Assembly (NCBI GenBank): GCA_002360945.1
Contig: DERO01000007.1
Coordinates: 197,657-261,656, forward strand
Source of the DNA: Leclercia adecarboxylata
GTDB taxonomy: Bacteria > Pseudomonadota > Gammaproteobacteria > Enterobacterales > Enterobacteriaceae
DNA: 64,000 nucleotides
Reading direction: 5' to 3'
Shown: positions 8,055 through 16,739 of the stretch, in pieces
Position numbering within the stretch: position 1 is the stretch's first letter
Layout: each line of letters begins with the position of its first letter
Translations under genes and position numbers: made by a program
The notes under the pieces: generated by a model
Databases searched by the model: none
What the model was told of the DNA's origin: nothing
What the model saw: the letters and a program-made list of their open reading frames with translations, nothing else

Positions 8055-9317
8055 TTATTCAGTCTGGATTGATTTCAGCGCAGCCCAGGAGGCAATTAGC
8101 TGCTGCAGATGCTGTTCCACCTGGCGTTGCCGGACGGCGTTACTCTCCTGCTCTGCGGGGAGTTCAGAGAGCTGGCGCAACTTTTCCTCCACCGGCACGG
8201 TGTGATTAAGCGACTGCATGATGGCGAAAACCGCCGATTTAAGTTCGCTGACCGTCAGGTATTTACCCTTCTGCTCATCCAGGGCGTTAAGCCGGTTCGC
8301 CAGTTCCTCAAGCTGCGTTACCCCCTGATGCCAGCCGGTCAGGTTTTCCGGTGCCAGGGCAATGGCCGCCTTCTGCTGTTGCCACTGCTGCGCCAGGGGT
8401 TTGCCCTGCTCAGGCCACAGCCTCAGCGCCTGCTGTACCAGGTTATCGCCATAGCTAAGAGCCCAGTCCGGCTTTAACTGCAATAACTGCTCTGTCTGGC
8501 GAATAACCGCCTCAGGTGACTGAGGAAGCCGATCGGCGGAAAGCGTTGTGACAAACTGTTCCTGGGCAGGGTCAGGCTGGCGCATCGTCTGCCATCCCCA
8601 CGCCAGGGTTCCGGCCAGCACCAGCATGGTTATCATACCGGCGGCAAAAGGCTTCCAGGGTTTCGCGGGTTGCGGGTATACCAGCAATGGTTCAGGCTCA
8701 GGGACATCTGGTCTTTTAACGCACTCAGGTCCCTTACCCGGCGTGTCGCCTTGAGGGATTAATACTTTAGCCGGTGCCTTATCATGCCCGTGTTTGCAGG
8801 TTTCTAAGTGTACCGCCGCGCTGTGGACATGATTGCACAAGGTTTCAAGCTGGCTGAGGGGCGTTAACTCCAGCCGTTTTAATGTCTCATCCAGAACGAG
8901 CAGGTGTTCTTCCACCTGGTTCAGTTGGCTCAGGTCGGCAGAGGTCAGGATCCGGGAGCGCAGATCCTGCCTCAGCCGTTTGCTGAGCGTACCGAGGATT
9001 TCCATCCGGGCATGCACCGGTTGCGGCCACAGATTGCGCCATTGTCGGGTGACCAGTGAGTTCACCATCGTCAGCCCTTCGTTCAGGCCAGACAGCCCGA
9101 CCAGGTGTGTACGAGCCAGGGTATACCAGGCGGCGGTCTGGAGTTCCACGCCGTTGTGTTCAAACAGCGCCAGGCAGAGTTTTTCCACCTGTTGCCAGTT
9201 CACATCCGGACGCGCCGGATGCGTCAGCTTGTTCATTTCATTACGCAGAGCGACATAATCCGCAAGCGTGCGCGGGTCGCCGCCGGGTTCAAAGCGGCGT
9301 TCAGAGTGTCTTGTCAT
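8055..9317 (-). CDS. VasL/TagA-like T6SS protein with ImpA_N domain
   Basis: The 420-residue protein has an ImpA_N-type N-terminal region (about 10-120, with GGDPRTLADYVALRNEMNK), a linker, one membrane segment (about 224-243, FAAGMITMLVLAGTLAWGW), and a helical C-terminal VasL-like domain. In other T6SSs such TssA-related membrane proteins (TagA/VasL) dock at the far end of the extending sheath and stop its polymerisation. That role here is inferred from domain architecture. It is the second ImpA_N protein of the locus after TssA. It follows tssE by 23 bases. Confidence 0.82.
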   Translation of the reverse strand: MTRHSERRFEPGGDPRTLADYVALRNEMNKLTHPARPDVNWQQVEKLCLALFEHNGVELQTAAWYTLARTHLVGLSGLNEGLTMVNSLVTRQWRNLWPQPVHARMEILGTLSKRLRQDLRSRILTSADLSQLNQVEEHLLVLDETLKRLELTPLSQLETLCNHVHSAAVHLETCKHGHDKAPAKVLIPQGDTPGKGPECVKRPDVPEPEPLLVYPQPAKPWKPFAAGMITMLVLAGTLAWGWQTMRQPDPAQEQFVTTLSADRLPQSPEAVIRQTEQLLQLKPDWALSYGDNLVQQALRLWPEQGKPLAQQWQQQKAAIALAPENLTGWHQGVTQLEELANRLNALDEQKGKYLTVSELKSAVFAIMQSLNHTVPVEEKLRQLSELPAEQESNAVRQRQVEQHLQQLIASWAALKSIQTE

Positions 9318-9340
9318 GAGGATTCTGCCAGAGGTGAAGA

Positions 9341-9796
9341 CTATATTGCGGAGCGGGCGTCCAGGTACTGCTGCTGTTTTAAATGACGGATGAGCACCCG
9401 GCCCTCGGGCACAAAGTCGGTACCGTAGCGCACCAGGCCGATGCCTTTGAGTTCGGCGTCGATGGCGTAACGCAGTTCGCCGGGCTGCGTCTGCTCCAGC
9501 ATCACTACCGTGATCCTGCTCAGGCGCGGTTCGTACTTCAACAGTACTGCCGACAGCGTGGTGATCAGCTGATGCGCCGAACCCGGCATCCCTTGCAGGA
9601 TTTTAGTCATATCAGGCAGGCCATAATCCGGTAGATGCGCCAGCGTACCGGCGCGACAGTTGAGGATACGCTGCATATTATCCAGCACCGACAGAATGAC
9701 CTGGTTTTGCTCGCTGACGCTGTGCAGGTCAAGACCACCGGCGAAATTGCCATACAGCATTTCATACAACGATGGCGTGTTGTGTCCCTGTGGCAT
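9341..9796 (-). CDS. tssE: T6SS baseplate wedge protein TssE (gp25-like)
   Basis: The 151-residue protein is a gp25-like baseplate subunit that joins the TssB/C sheath to the TssF-TssG wedge in the cytoplasm. It carries the family's core pattern: SLYEMLYGNF near the N-terminus, SVLDNMQRILNCRAGTL, then LPDYGLPD, and a C-terminal strand block with RLSRITV. Its ATG overlaps the tssJ stop by one base (TGATG), indicating translational coupling. Length is normal for the family. Confidence 0.93.
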   Translation of the reverse strand: MPQGHNTPSLYEMLYGNFAGGLDLHSVSEQNQVILSVLDNMQRILNCRAGTLAHLPDYGLPDMTKILQGMPGSAHQLITTLSAVLLKYEPRLSRITVVMLEQTQPGELRYAIDAELKGIGLVRYGTDFVPEGRVLIRHLKQQQYLDARSAI

Positions 9797-10341
9797 CAGT
9801 CATCCTTCAACGGTTGTAACGTCAGGTAGTCATTCCCGGCTTCCAGAATACGAGGTTTATCCGGATCGAGCTCTTCCCGTTTGAGAACCTGCCTCCAGGT
9901 GTTATTGACCATATCCGGATGGCGGAACAGTCCAACCACCGCAACAAACTGCGCACCTTCTTCCATGGGCATATCAAGATTCGCATCCCCGCCCGGTTTT
10001 ACCACCACGTCGCGGGTCCCCAGCAGGTCGGCCTTCAGGATGGTGTCATCGTCTTTCAACAACTGTTGGTAGACCGTTTTGTCGAAGGTTTTACGGTCTT
10101 TCAGCTGGTAGACACGGACTACTAGCGGCTCAGACAGAGAGTTACTTTCGCGGGAATCGGTGTTCAGCGCTTCGCGTGCAGTGAAATCCAGGTGCAGGAC
10201 CTTTATCTTTTTATAAAACACGGCGTTAAAGGCCGATTTGGTACCATCTGTGATGCCCTGTGTCACCCCGCAACCCGCCAGGCTGAAAGCCAGCAGGGGT
10301 AACAGCCAGCGTGCAGTTTTAGTTAAACTTGTACGTAACAC
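9796..10341 (-). CDS. tssJ: T6SS outer-membrane lipoprotein TssJ
   Basis: TssJ anchors the TssJLM membrane complex in the outer membrane. The chosen start is the GTG at 10341, preceded by AAGGAAA. It yields a 181-residue prolipoprotein with signal sequence and lipobox LAGC (acylated C24). The open frame extends further upstream, but only into the tssG coding region and without a signal peptide at its start. The mature part has the TssJ beta-sandwich pattern with LVVRVYQLKDRKTFDK and a C-terminal DPDKPRILEAGNDYL block. It overlaps the 3' end of tssG by 23 bases and tssE by one base. Confidence 0.92.
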   Translation of the reverse strand: MLRTSLTKTARWLLPLLAFSLAGCGVTQGITDGTKSAFNAVFYKKIKVLHLDFTAREALNTDSRESNSLSEPLVVRVYQLKDRKTFDKTVYQQLLKDDDTILKADLLGTRDVVVKPGGDANLDMPMEEGAQFVAVVGLFRHPDMVNNTWRQVLKREELDPDKPRILEAGNDYLTLQPLKDD

Positions 10342-11404
10342 GTCGGTTTCCTTGTTGTGGTATCGCAGGCGCCAGCCCGGTGTAGTAACCCAGTTCGGTG
10401 GTAAAGGTTTGCGGAATATCATCCGCAAGCTCATCACCTTCCGCCCCCAACACGCCATTCATCCCAAGCCATAAAGGGCCTTCGCCCAGCGGTGGCACGG
10501 CCAGCAGTCGGGTACTGATAGTCAGAGTGATTTTTGCCTTAAAGCGCCAGCCGAGATAGACCCGCAGCATCACCAGAAAGTCCTGATAAAGCAGACCATC
10601 CGGTTTCCAGCCCTGCGCCTCCTGTTCGTTATCGGTGGACAGCGCAATCAGCAACTGGCTGTTGGCATCCATCGCTTCGTCCCCTAGCGGCATGTTGCCG
10701 TCCAGCAGTAAATCATCATCGCCATAAAAGCCCAACGCCGGGCTGACTTCTACCGGCCGCAGGCAATACGGACTCACCTGCACCCTGGTATCGGTTGCCA
10801 GCAGGCTCACCAGTGCCTGCATACCCTCCTGAGTTTTTCCGGGCTGCTGCAGCACGCCAAGCAGCGACAGAAAGCGGGAAACCGGGGTGGCGATATGCTC
10901 TGCGGTGCCAGGTATGCCCAGCCCCACCAGACCCAACAGCGACTGCGAAATGCTGTCAGTCCCCCCGGCCTCAAACGTGGCCGGGTATGTGTATTTTCGC
11001 CAGATGCGATAATACTGCGTCAGGATGCGGTGGCCGAAAATATCCAGAAAGCCCTGCAGCGCCTCATGCCCTTCCCGGCGCTGGGAGATGTCATCGAGAT
11101 AGGCGGTCGGCAGCGGCGAATCCACCCCGTACATTCCCATAAAGGTGGTGCGGATCATCGGTGGCTTGCTGTCATCACCCTCGTCATATTCGACTGCTTT
11201 AAGCTCACTCGCCGGGAAACCCATCCCCGGATGTGGTGCAAAGCGTACCGGATCATCCGCGGGATGGCTGGTTGAGCCCATCAGCGGCCTGCGAGGATTT
11301 CGCTTCTCCAGCAGCTGGCATAACCGGTAAAAGTTGATGCGGTGAAGGTCGGCTTCCAGCCGCGGAGTCAGCCGGGAATGCGGCGGTTGTGTTTTTCTTC
11401 CCAT
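10319..11404 (-). CDS. tssG: T6SS baseplate protein TssG
   Basis: The 361-residue protein matches TssG, which with TssF and TssE forms the baseplate wedge and contacts TssK. Family features include the start of the conserved block DLHRINFYRLCQLLEK (about 19-34), then PVRFAPHPGMGFPASE, and GMYGVDSPLPTAYLDDI (about 90-106). Its ATG lies 37 bases inside the 3' end of tssF, and its own end overlaps tssJ, so the genes are probably translationally coupled. Length is usual for the family. Confidence 0.93.
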   Translation of the reverse strand: MGRKTQPPHSRLTPRLEADLHRINFYRLCQLLEKRNPRRPLMGSTSHPADDPVRFAPHPGMGFPASELKAVEYDEGDDSKPPMIRTTFMGMYGVDSPLPTAYLDDISQRREGHEALQGFLDIFGHRILTQYYRIWRKYTYPATFEAGGTDSISQSLLGLVGLGIPGTAEHIATPVSRFLSLLGVLQQPGKTQEGMQALVSLLATDTRVQVSPYCLRPVEVSPALGFYGDDDLLLDGNMPLGDEAMDANSQLLIALSTDNEQEAQGWKPDGLLYQDFLVMLRVYLGWRFKAKITLTISTRLLAVPPLGEGPLWLGMNGVLGAEGDELADDIPQTFTTELGYYTGLAPAIPQQGNRRVTYKFN

Positions 11405-13122
11405 TCCAGGCGCTCTCCGGTCGGTTGCAGAATGATAATCAGGCGGTTGAAAAGATAGATGTCGGTATAGAGCGCAAAGAAGCGGCTCAGCATCTCGCCA
11501 AACAGGCAGATGTCGCCGCGCCCGGCAAAGCCGTGAACGTCCAGCGTGACGTCAATCTGTACGCCACGGACCAGATAGCCCTGCTCGAAGCGCTCCGTTT
11601 CACTGTGTTTCACGTCGAGGATCGCTTCCAGACGACGGCGATTCATCTCGCTGTCTGTCCATTCATACAACGCCAGAGTGCCGCGCAGCACGTCGGCATT
11701 ATCCATCATCGACAGAAACCCGCTGCCGAGGTGGCTGAGCACGCGCCAGTGGAAACGATCCCGCGCTGGTGGATAACAGGGCAGCGTCGGCGCACACAGG
11801 TTACGCACGGCGATACTGGCCGAGGTGGTTTTCATCACCGTATCAAGCACGGTGCTCTGCAGCGCACGTCGTGGCAATTGGCCATTGGTGCCGGTCAGCG
11901 TCAGCGAGAGGCTTTCATCCTCCGGCACGGTGTGATTATCAAAGGCTTCGCCACCGAGAATAAGCCAGGTGTTATGCAGCCCGGACGGACCACGGCGTAC
12001 GCGGGTGTGGTAGTAATATTCCGGGGCTTCATGGCGCATCATTCCGCCTTTGTGGCGGAAACTCGAGAACGGCACGTAGGTATGCTGGCTCGATGATATT
12101 ACCGAATCCACGGTATATATCTCGGTATGGCCATCCTGCACGCGCATCGGACGCAGGATGTATTCTGTCTGCAGGGAGTCGAGCGTCAGCGGATCGGATT
12201 CCAGCGGGAAAAGGTTTATCACCGGCACGCAGTTGAGACGCAGATGTTTCTCGGTAAAGCTGAAGTCATGTTCCCAGCGCTCAGCCAGTACCACATCGAT
12301 TTCAAACCATGACAGCTCAGCAGGGAATTCCACCGTCTCGAGTCCCAGCAAACCGGTGAACATGAATTTCTCGCGGAAGGTGAAGTACTCCAGCAGCAAC
12401 TGATAACCGCTAAAGCTGCTGCTGCCTCTCGGCCACAGGTTGTCGTCATCGCCAAACCCCAGCGCGGTGAAATACCCGTCTAGTGGTCTTCTGTCCATGT
12501 CACCCGGCATCCGCAGCCAGAGGCGGGCAGTGTTCATGGTAAAGGCCTCATGCATGGCGCAGGCCAGCGGTGCGTCTGCGTTGAAGTAAAACGGGATCAG
12601 GCTGAGATCGACACGGCTCCAGTCGGCAAGATGGCTGCAGTTGAAGCGCAGACTGATGACCGAACGCCCGTCAGGATCAGTCGACAGGCGGGCGTACTCC
12701 AGCGACAGCGGCTGAAGGGTAATCTCTTTAGTGGTGGTGTACCGGCAGCGCGTACACTTCTCACCAATCGGCCGGGAATTCACCTCAAAGCCTTTGACGA
12801 TGTGCATCTGCTCTTTCATCTCGCGCCAGTCAGGGGTAAATTCCACCACCGACATTGACGGAATGGTGCGCAGGTAATGCGGCCATAGCAGGCTGACCAG
12901 CCCTTCGGTCAGTTCCGGCAGGTCGTCATCAAGCTTCTCACGCAGGCGGCCCATCAGGAAGGCAAAGCCCTCGAACAGGCGCTCTACATACGGATCGCGC
13001 GCGCCCGCTTTATCGAGATTGAGCATTGCCGCCTGCTCGGGGTGAGCACGGGCAAATTCTTCGCCGGCTTCCATTAGGTAGCGCATTTCAGCGTCGTAAT
13101 AACGCAGGGTTAAGTCGTCCAT
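11368..13122 (-). CDS. tssF: T6SS baseplate protein TssF
   Basis: The 584-residue protein is TssF, the larger wedge protein of the baseplate. Recognisable parts are the N-terminal YYDAEMRYLMEAGEEFARAH, RDPYVERLFEGFAFLMGRLR (about 40-60), and the C-terminal region with a VQIDVTLDVHGFAGRGDI-type block followed by LFGEMLSRFFALYTDI. I chose the ATG at 13122 because MDDLTLRYYDAEM is the standard TssF start. The frame extends 27 codons upstream without a plausible start. The ribosome-binding site is weak (TTGG). It heads the tssF-G-J-E block after the PAAR effector cassette. Confidence 0.94.
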   Translation of the reverse strand: MDDLTLRYYDAEMRYLMEAGEEFARAHPEQAAMLNLDKAGARDPYVERLFEGFAFLMGRLREKLDDDLPELTEGLVSLLWPHYLRTIPSMSVVEFTPDWREMKEQMHIVKGFEVNSRPIGEKCTRCRYTTTKEITLQPLSLEYARLSTDPDGRSVISLRFNCSHLADWSRVDLSLIPFYFNADAPLACAMHEAFTMNTARLWLRMPGDMDRRPLDGYFTALGFGDDDNLWPRGSSSFSGYQLLLEYFTFREKFMFTGLLGLETVEFPAELSWFEIDVVLAERWEHDFSFTEKHLRLNCVPVINLFPLESDPLTLDSLQTEYILRPMRVQDGHTEIYTVDSVISSSQHTYVPFSSFRHKGGMMRHEAPEYYYHTRVRRGPSGLHNTWLILGGEAFDNHTVPEDESLSLTLTGTNGQLPRRALQSTVLDTVMKTTSASIAVRNLCAPTLPCYPPARDRFHWRVLSHLGSGFLSMMDNADVLRGTLALYEWTDSEMNRRRLEAILDVKHSETERFEQGYLVRGVQIDVTLDVHGFAGRGDICLFGEMLSRFFALYTDIYLFNRLIIILQPTGERLEWEEKHNRRIPG

Positions 13123-13206
13123 AATAACCAATATGATTGAGTGTTTTATAATGTTCAGGTATAAAGCGAAACCATGACAGCCTGCAACTCGTTGAGATCG
13201 CACCGA

Positions 13207-13458
13207 CTAATCTTTCTTGTTTAATCGCTTAAAAACCAGAAGAAAGACGACACAAATAACAACAAAAGTAATATTCGATGCACCATAGAATAACCAGACC
13301 ATAGAGTAGATTTTGTCAACCAAATAATCCAGATGCGTTCCAGTTAACGCGGGTTCATACGTGTATTTGATATCCACAAATGAAAGGGAAAGAACCGCTG
13401 TACTGGCCAGTAAAAATAAGGATACAGGTGCACAAGCAAGCAACAGACGCTTAATCAT
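13207..13458 (-). CDS. Small membrane protein of unknown function
   Basis: The 83-residue product has two strong membrane segments (about 4-24 and 50-73), joined by a loop that is probably periplasmic and contains YEPALTGTHLDYLVDKI. The C-terminus is lysine/arginine-rich (FKRLNKKD), as expected for a cytoplasmic tail. The ATG at 13458 is favoured over an in-frame TTG at 13464. The gene is AT-rich and sits between the PAAR-effector cassette and tssF. Possibilities are an orphan or secondary immunity protein, or a cassette passenger. No family was recognised. Confidence 0.5.
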   Translation of the reverse strand: MIKRLLLACAPVSLFLLASTAVLSLSFVDIKYTYEPALTGTHLDYLVDKIYSMVWLFYGASNITFVVICVVFLLVFKRLNKKD

Positions 13459-13582
13459 TCTCAACTACCTAGGGTTTCCTTTCAGGATTACCTGTATTTC
13501 AGCGCTATATTTTCGGGATTTCAAACGTAATTCACACAAGTTGTTATTTCCTTATCTCTTTGTTAATTAATAATTTTTATTT

Positions 13583-14020
13583 TTATGGTGATATATTTAT
13601 TTTATTAAAACATAGAACATTCCTCAGTGGTGTAATAGTTTCCCTCTCTAGTCCAATGTACACATTGTATGAACAGTAACCAACATCTGTGTTAATATCA
13701 AAAATCGCCCCCCCGCTCACATTAGTTAATGAATCCTTCTGGTTTTTGGTCTTCCACCCAAGGTATAACTGGCCATTATTTAAATCAAGCTCCTGCCAGG
13801 ATAGAATGATTTTCTCATGCTCATCGTTATTTATCACAATGGGCCTCATGGAACTATCAGCCTGTTCAATATCAGGTTCAACGTTTTTCACACCTGTACC
13901 TTTGTATAGATAAATAACACCACCCGACTTATTATATATATTTAAAGAAGGCTTAAGGCAATTCGCAAATACAACAAAAAAACACAACCCAAAGAAAATG
14001 ACAACAGTATTTTTTATCAT
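13583..14020 (-). CDS. Probable exported immunity protein for the PAAR effector
   Basis: The 145-residue product starts with a hydrophobic signal (MIKNTVVIFFGLCFFVVFANC) that ends in a lipobox-like FANC, so C21 may be lipidated. The rest is a polar, beta-rich domain. Its ATG overlaps the stop of the PAAR effector by four bases (ATGA), the arrangement expected of an effector/immunity pair. It is much more AT-rich than the tss genes around it, a sign of cassette exchange. Export implies that the toxin is neutralised in the periplasm. The immunity role is inferred from position and export only; the fold was not recognised. Confidence 0.7.
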   Translation of the reverse strand: MIKNTVVIFFGLCFFVVFANCLKPSLNIYNKSGGVIYLYKGTGVKNVEPDIEQADSSMRPIVINNDEHEKIILSWQELDLNNGQLYLGWKTKNQKDSLTNVSGGAIFDINTDVGYCSYNVYIGLERETITPLRNVLCFNKINISP

Positions 14021-15105
14021 TGAAACTCCGCAGGTATATTAATTCGCTCAGAATTCTTCCCATTCCAGCACCAATGGTCGGTTCTGGATTCTGAAAAACC
14101 TTTCGTTGATGTATTTACAAGCGCATCAAGAATATGCTGAGAAGTAAGCTTTTCGGCATATTTACCAAAGCGATGGTATAACTCAAAACCAATCTTCATG
14201 CTTGTAACATCATCCAGAGTATCATCACCCATAGCACCCGGGGTCATATTTTGTTCCCAGGTAGAACCTTTCAATAATAGCTCTTCAGAAAACCCAACAC
14301 TTAGCCCCACATATCCATAATGGATATTTGACCAGACATCCAAGTAAAAATCATACTCTTTATATTTATGATAGTAGCTTTCTGACATTTGTTTTGATTC
14401 CAAAGGCCGAGTTACCGCAACTGATTTAAATTTTTTCCTTATTATTGGTTTATGGTCCCAGGTAGAGCCCGTTTTTACGGTCTGATACCAGACAGCCATT
14501 GCAGCAGGCAAATCCGGTTTTGGATATGGAGCCAACTTTGCATAAAAAGGGAGTTTATTCCACTCGACAAGCCTTTGGTTTAAAGTATCCTCGTCGATTA
14601 AATATCTGATTGTGTCTGCAGTCTGACTTCTGACGTTCGTCTTAATTTCTTTGAGTATATAGTCAGCAACTTTTATCGCGCCATCAGTATGCTGACAATG
14701 CAGCTTACTCTTAAGATCTGACGATTGCCCGTTAGACGTTACTGATGGAGTAGTTGTCGGTGAAGTTGCTGTAGATGTAGATGTGGCTGCCGTTGTTCCC
14801 CCTGCAGAATTAGCACTCCCTCCACTCTTCTCGTACGTATCATCCATCATTGACGGAATTAACTTCGCCTTACACGGACAGGTGCTGTAGCTGTCGAGAG
14901 TCCCGGCCATTCGTCTGCCGTGTATGGTATCGTTATCGATGCCACCGGCTACCTTGTAAAGCCCTACAAATTGACCGCAGGTCACGCCGTCCTGTTCCCG
15001 GGCAACAGGTTTACCAAACAGAGTGTGATCTTCTGCGCCCGTGATAATTCTCCCGCCGCAGGTCGTTTTGTCGCCCTGCACCAGATAAAAGCCTTTTGCT
15101 GGCAT
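14017..15105 (-). CDS. PAAR-domain T6SS effector with C-terminal Ntox44-like toxin
   Basis: The 362-residue protein has an N-terminal PAAR domain (about 1-85, FYLVQGDKTTCGGRIITG, with paired cysteines later at 76/78) that would cap the VgrG spike. A Ser/Thr-rich linker (about 94-130) and a C-terminal domain follow. The C-terminal motif DVWSNIHYGYVG (256-267) with GFS, then a GDDTLDD segment and IGFELYHRFG, resembles the polymorphic toxin type 44 (Ntox44) family as I remember it. The biochemical activity of that family is not certain to me. The ATG at 15105 follows AAGGA; the frame extends 14 codons upstream without support. The partner gene, four bases overlapping, is exported, so a periplasmic target is likely. 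Confidence 0.78.
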   Translation of the reverse strand: MPAKGFYLVQGDKTTCGGRIITGAEDHTLFGKPVAREQDGVTCGQFVGLYKVAGGIDNDTIHGRRMAGTLDSYSTCPCKAKLIPSMMDDTYEKSGGSANSAGGTTAATSTSTATSPTTTPSVTSNGQSSDLKSKLHCQHTDGAIKVADYILKEIKTNVRSQTADTIRYLIDEDTLNQRLVEWNKLPFYAKLAPYPKPDLPAAMAVWYQTVKTGSTWDHKPIIRKKFKSVAVTRPLESKQMSESYYHKYKEYDFYLDVWSNIHYGYVGLSVGFSEELLLKGSTWEQNMTPGAMGDDTLDDVTSMKIGFELYHRFGKYAEKLTSQHILDALVNTSTKGFSESRTDHWCWNGKNSERINIPAEFQ

Positions 15106-15137
15106 ACGTTTTTCCTTTTCGCTGAATTCAGTCCTGG

Positions 15138-16739
15138 TTACCCGCAAAGTACTGCACTGCCTGCCGGGTCAAGTGCAATCAGACCGGCCAGAAGTTGGTC
15201 CATCTCTGGCTGAAGCCATGCCTTATCGGTTTCACTGCGTGCGGCTTTCATGCGCAGCAGCCTGAGGCGTCGCGATTTCACTTCAAACAATAGCGCCGGC
15301 GTCCACTGCGTGAGGGTGATGGACTGTGCTGCGCCGTCAAGTTCACCCAGCAGGTGCAGGGCCAGTTCATTTTTACCCTTCTGCTCCGCCACACGGGCCA
15401 TTAACAAACGCAGCAACCATTTATCTTTTGTGGTGTCGGTGCCCGGGCGTGTCTGCAGCCAGTGAAGTGTGACATCCAGACCGTCAGTGTCCGCTTTCTC
15501 CAGCGCCTCTGGTTCAAGGGCCAGGATATCGTTGTCAGTCGTACTGGAGACACTGACCGGCTTATCCCGCCAGCCGGTCATATCGTCCAGCACGCTCTGG
15601 TTTATCCAGTTCAGCGTAACCTCATCGGCAAACGGCGTACCGTCATTAAAGGCCAGGGTTTCAAGCCCGGTGAGGCGGCGCAGCAGTCCTTTCAGGTCGG
15701 CGGTGATGATGTCAGCCAGCACATTCTGCCCCGACTTCATCAGGGCCTGATGGATATACCATTGCAAATCCAGCCAGAGGTGATTGGCGCCACGTGAGAA
15801 GGTGCTGTCCGCCTGCTCCAGTATCTCCAGCCAGCTCTGCTGTAAATACAGGCGTTTGAGCATAGCCCGCTGGTCAGCCCGCGGCGGTTCGATACGCGTT
15901 TTCCCTTCGGCATCCGGAGCCGGGATAGCACTCAGCGTGTCATGACGCAGACTTTTCATCAGCCGATGCGCCGCAAGCCAGCCATCGGGTTGCTCACGAA
16001 GATACTCCGTCAGGGTTCGGGCCTGGGCCAGTAAATCCTGACCGGACGTGATGCGGCTCAGGACCGGTGCGTCATGCTCTGTCGTGAATGATGAACTTTG
16101 TGACTGAGCCTTGTTACCGATGTTCTGCGGTACAACCGCATCCACACCACCGGCCTTTATCAGGCGGGAGACCAGCGCGCTGTAAAGGGCATTCAACTCC
16201 GGCCTTGACGCCTCCAGCTCTGTCCCTAGACTGTCGCGGATAAGCAGCAGCGCACCAACAGTGCGCAGGGCATCGTCACGGACCACTTCCGGCCAGAGTG
16301 ACAGACTGTCGAGAACACGGGAGCCTGCGAGCCACTCCAGCGCCGGTTTACGGCTTCGCTCACGCTGCGGATGAAGCTGTGTTCCATAGCGCTGCAGCAA
16401 TCCCGCCATTAGTTCAAGCCCTTCAGCAAAACCGGTTTCGCCGTCCTGATGCAGGCGCGCCCAGCAGTAGTAAGTGGCAACCCGGATATCTTTGGCCGCA
16501 GTGGTCAGCACCTTTTCAGCCAGCTGGCAAATCAGACCTGTATCGATGCCGGAAAGTTTATTAACTTCCTCGCGGATGCGCTGGAAGTCATCGTCATATC
16601 CCGGGTCTTCACCCGTCGGACGGGTATCGCTGACCGGGGCAAGCCAGGGCTGCCAGCTTTCCGTGCGTGACTGCGCCTGCTGTCGCAGCAGGGTTTCATC
16701 TGTCTGACAGGCGGAGACCAGATTCTGCAGAGTGCCCAT
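15138..16739 (-). CDS. tssA: T6SS protein TssA
   Basis: The 533-residue protein has an N-terminal ImpA_N domain (about 1-130, with GEDPGYDDDFQRIREEVNKL and IRVATYYCWARLHQDG) and a long helical C-terminal region. TssA chaperones assembly of the baseplate and tail tube/sheath and caps the growing end. It starts one base inside the tssM stop (TAATG), so the two are translationally coupled. The PAAR effector follows after 32 bases. Unlike the VasL/TagA-like protein of this locus, it has no membrane segment. Confidence 0.9.
   Translation of the reverse strand: MGTLQNLVSACQTDETLLRQQAQSRTESWQPWLAPVSDTRPTGEDPGYDDDFQRIREEVNKLSGIDTGLICQLAEKVLTTAAKDIRVATYYCWARLHQDGETGFAEGLELMAGLLQRYGTQLHPQRERSRKPALEWLAGSRVLDSLSLWPEVVRDDALRTVGALLLIRDSLGTELEASRPELNALYSALVSRLIKAGGVDAVVPQNIGNKAQSQSSSFTTEHDAPVLSRITSGQDLLAQARTLTEYLREQPDGWLAAHRLMKSLRHDTLSAIPAPDAEGKTRIEPPRADQRAMLKRLYLQQSWLEILEQADSTFSRGANHLWLDLQWYIHQALMKSGQNVLADIITADLKGLLRRLTGLETLAFNDGTPFADEVTLNWINQSVLDDMTGWRDKPVSVSSTTDNDILALEPEALEKADTDGLDVTLHWLQTRPGTDTTKDKWLLRLLMARVAEQKGKNELALHLLGELDGAAQSITLTQWTPALLFEVKSRRLRLLRMKAARSETDKAWLQPEMDQLLAGLIALDPAGSAVLCG

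Noticed and set aside
10342..10458. Longer N-terminus for TssJ
   Set aside because: The extra 39 codons lie within tssG, have no signal peptide, and would bury the lipoprotein signal in the middle of the protein.
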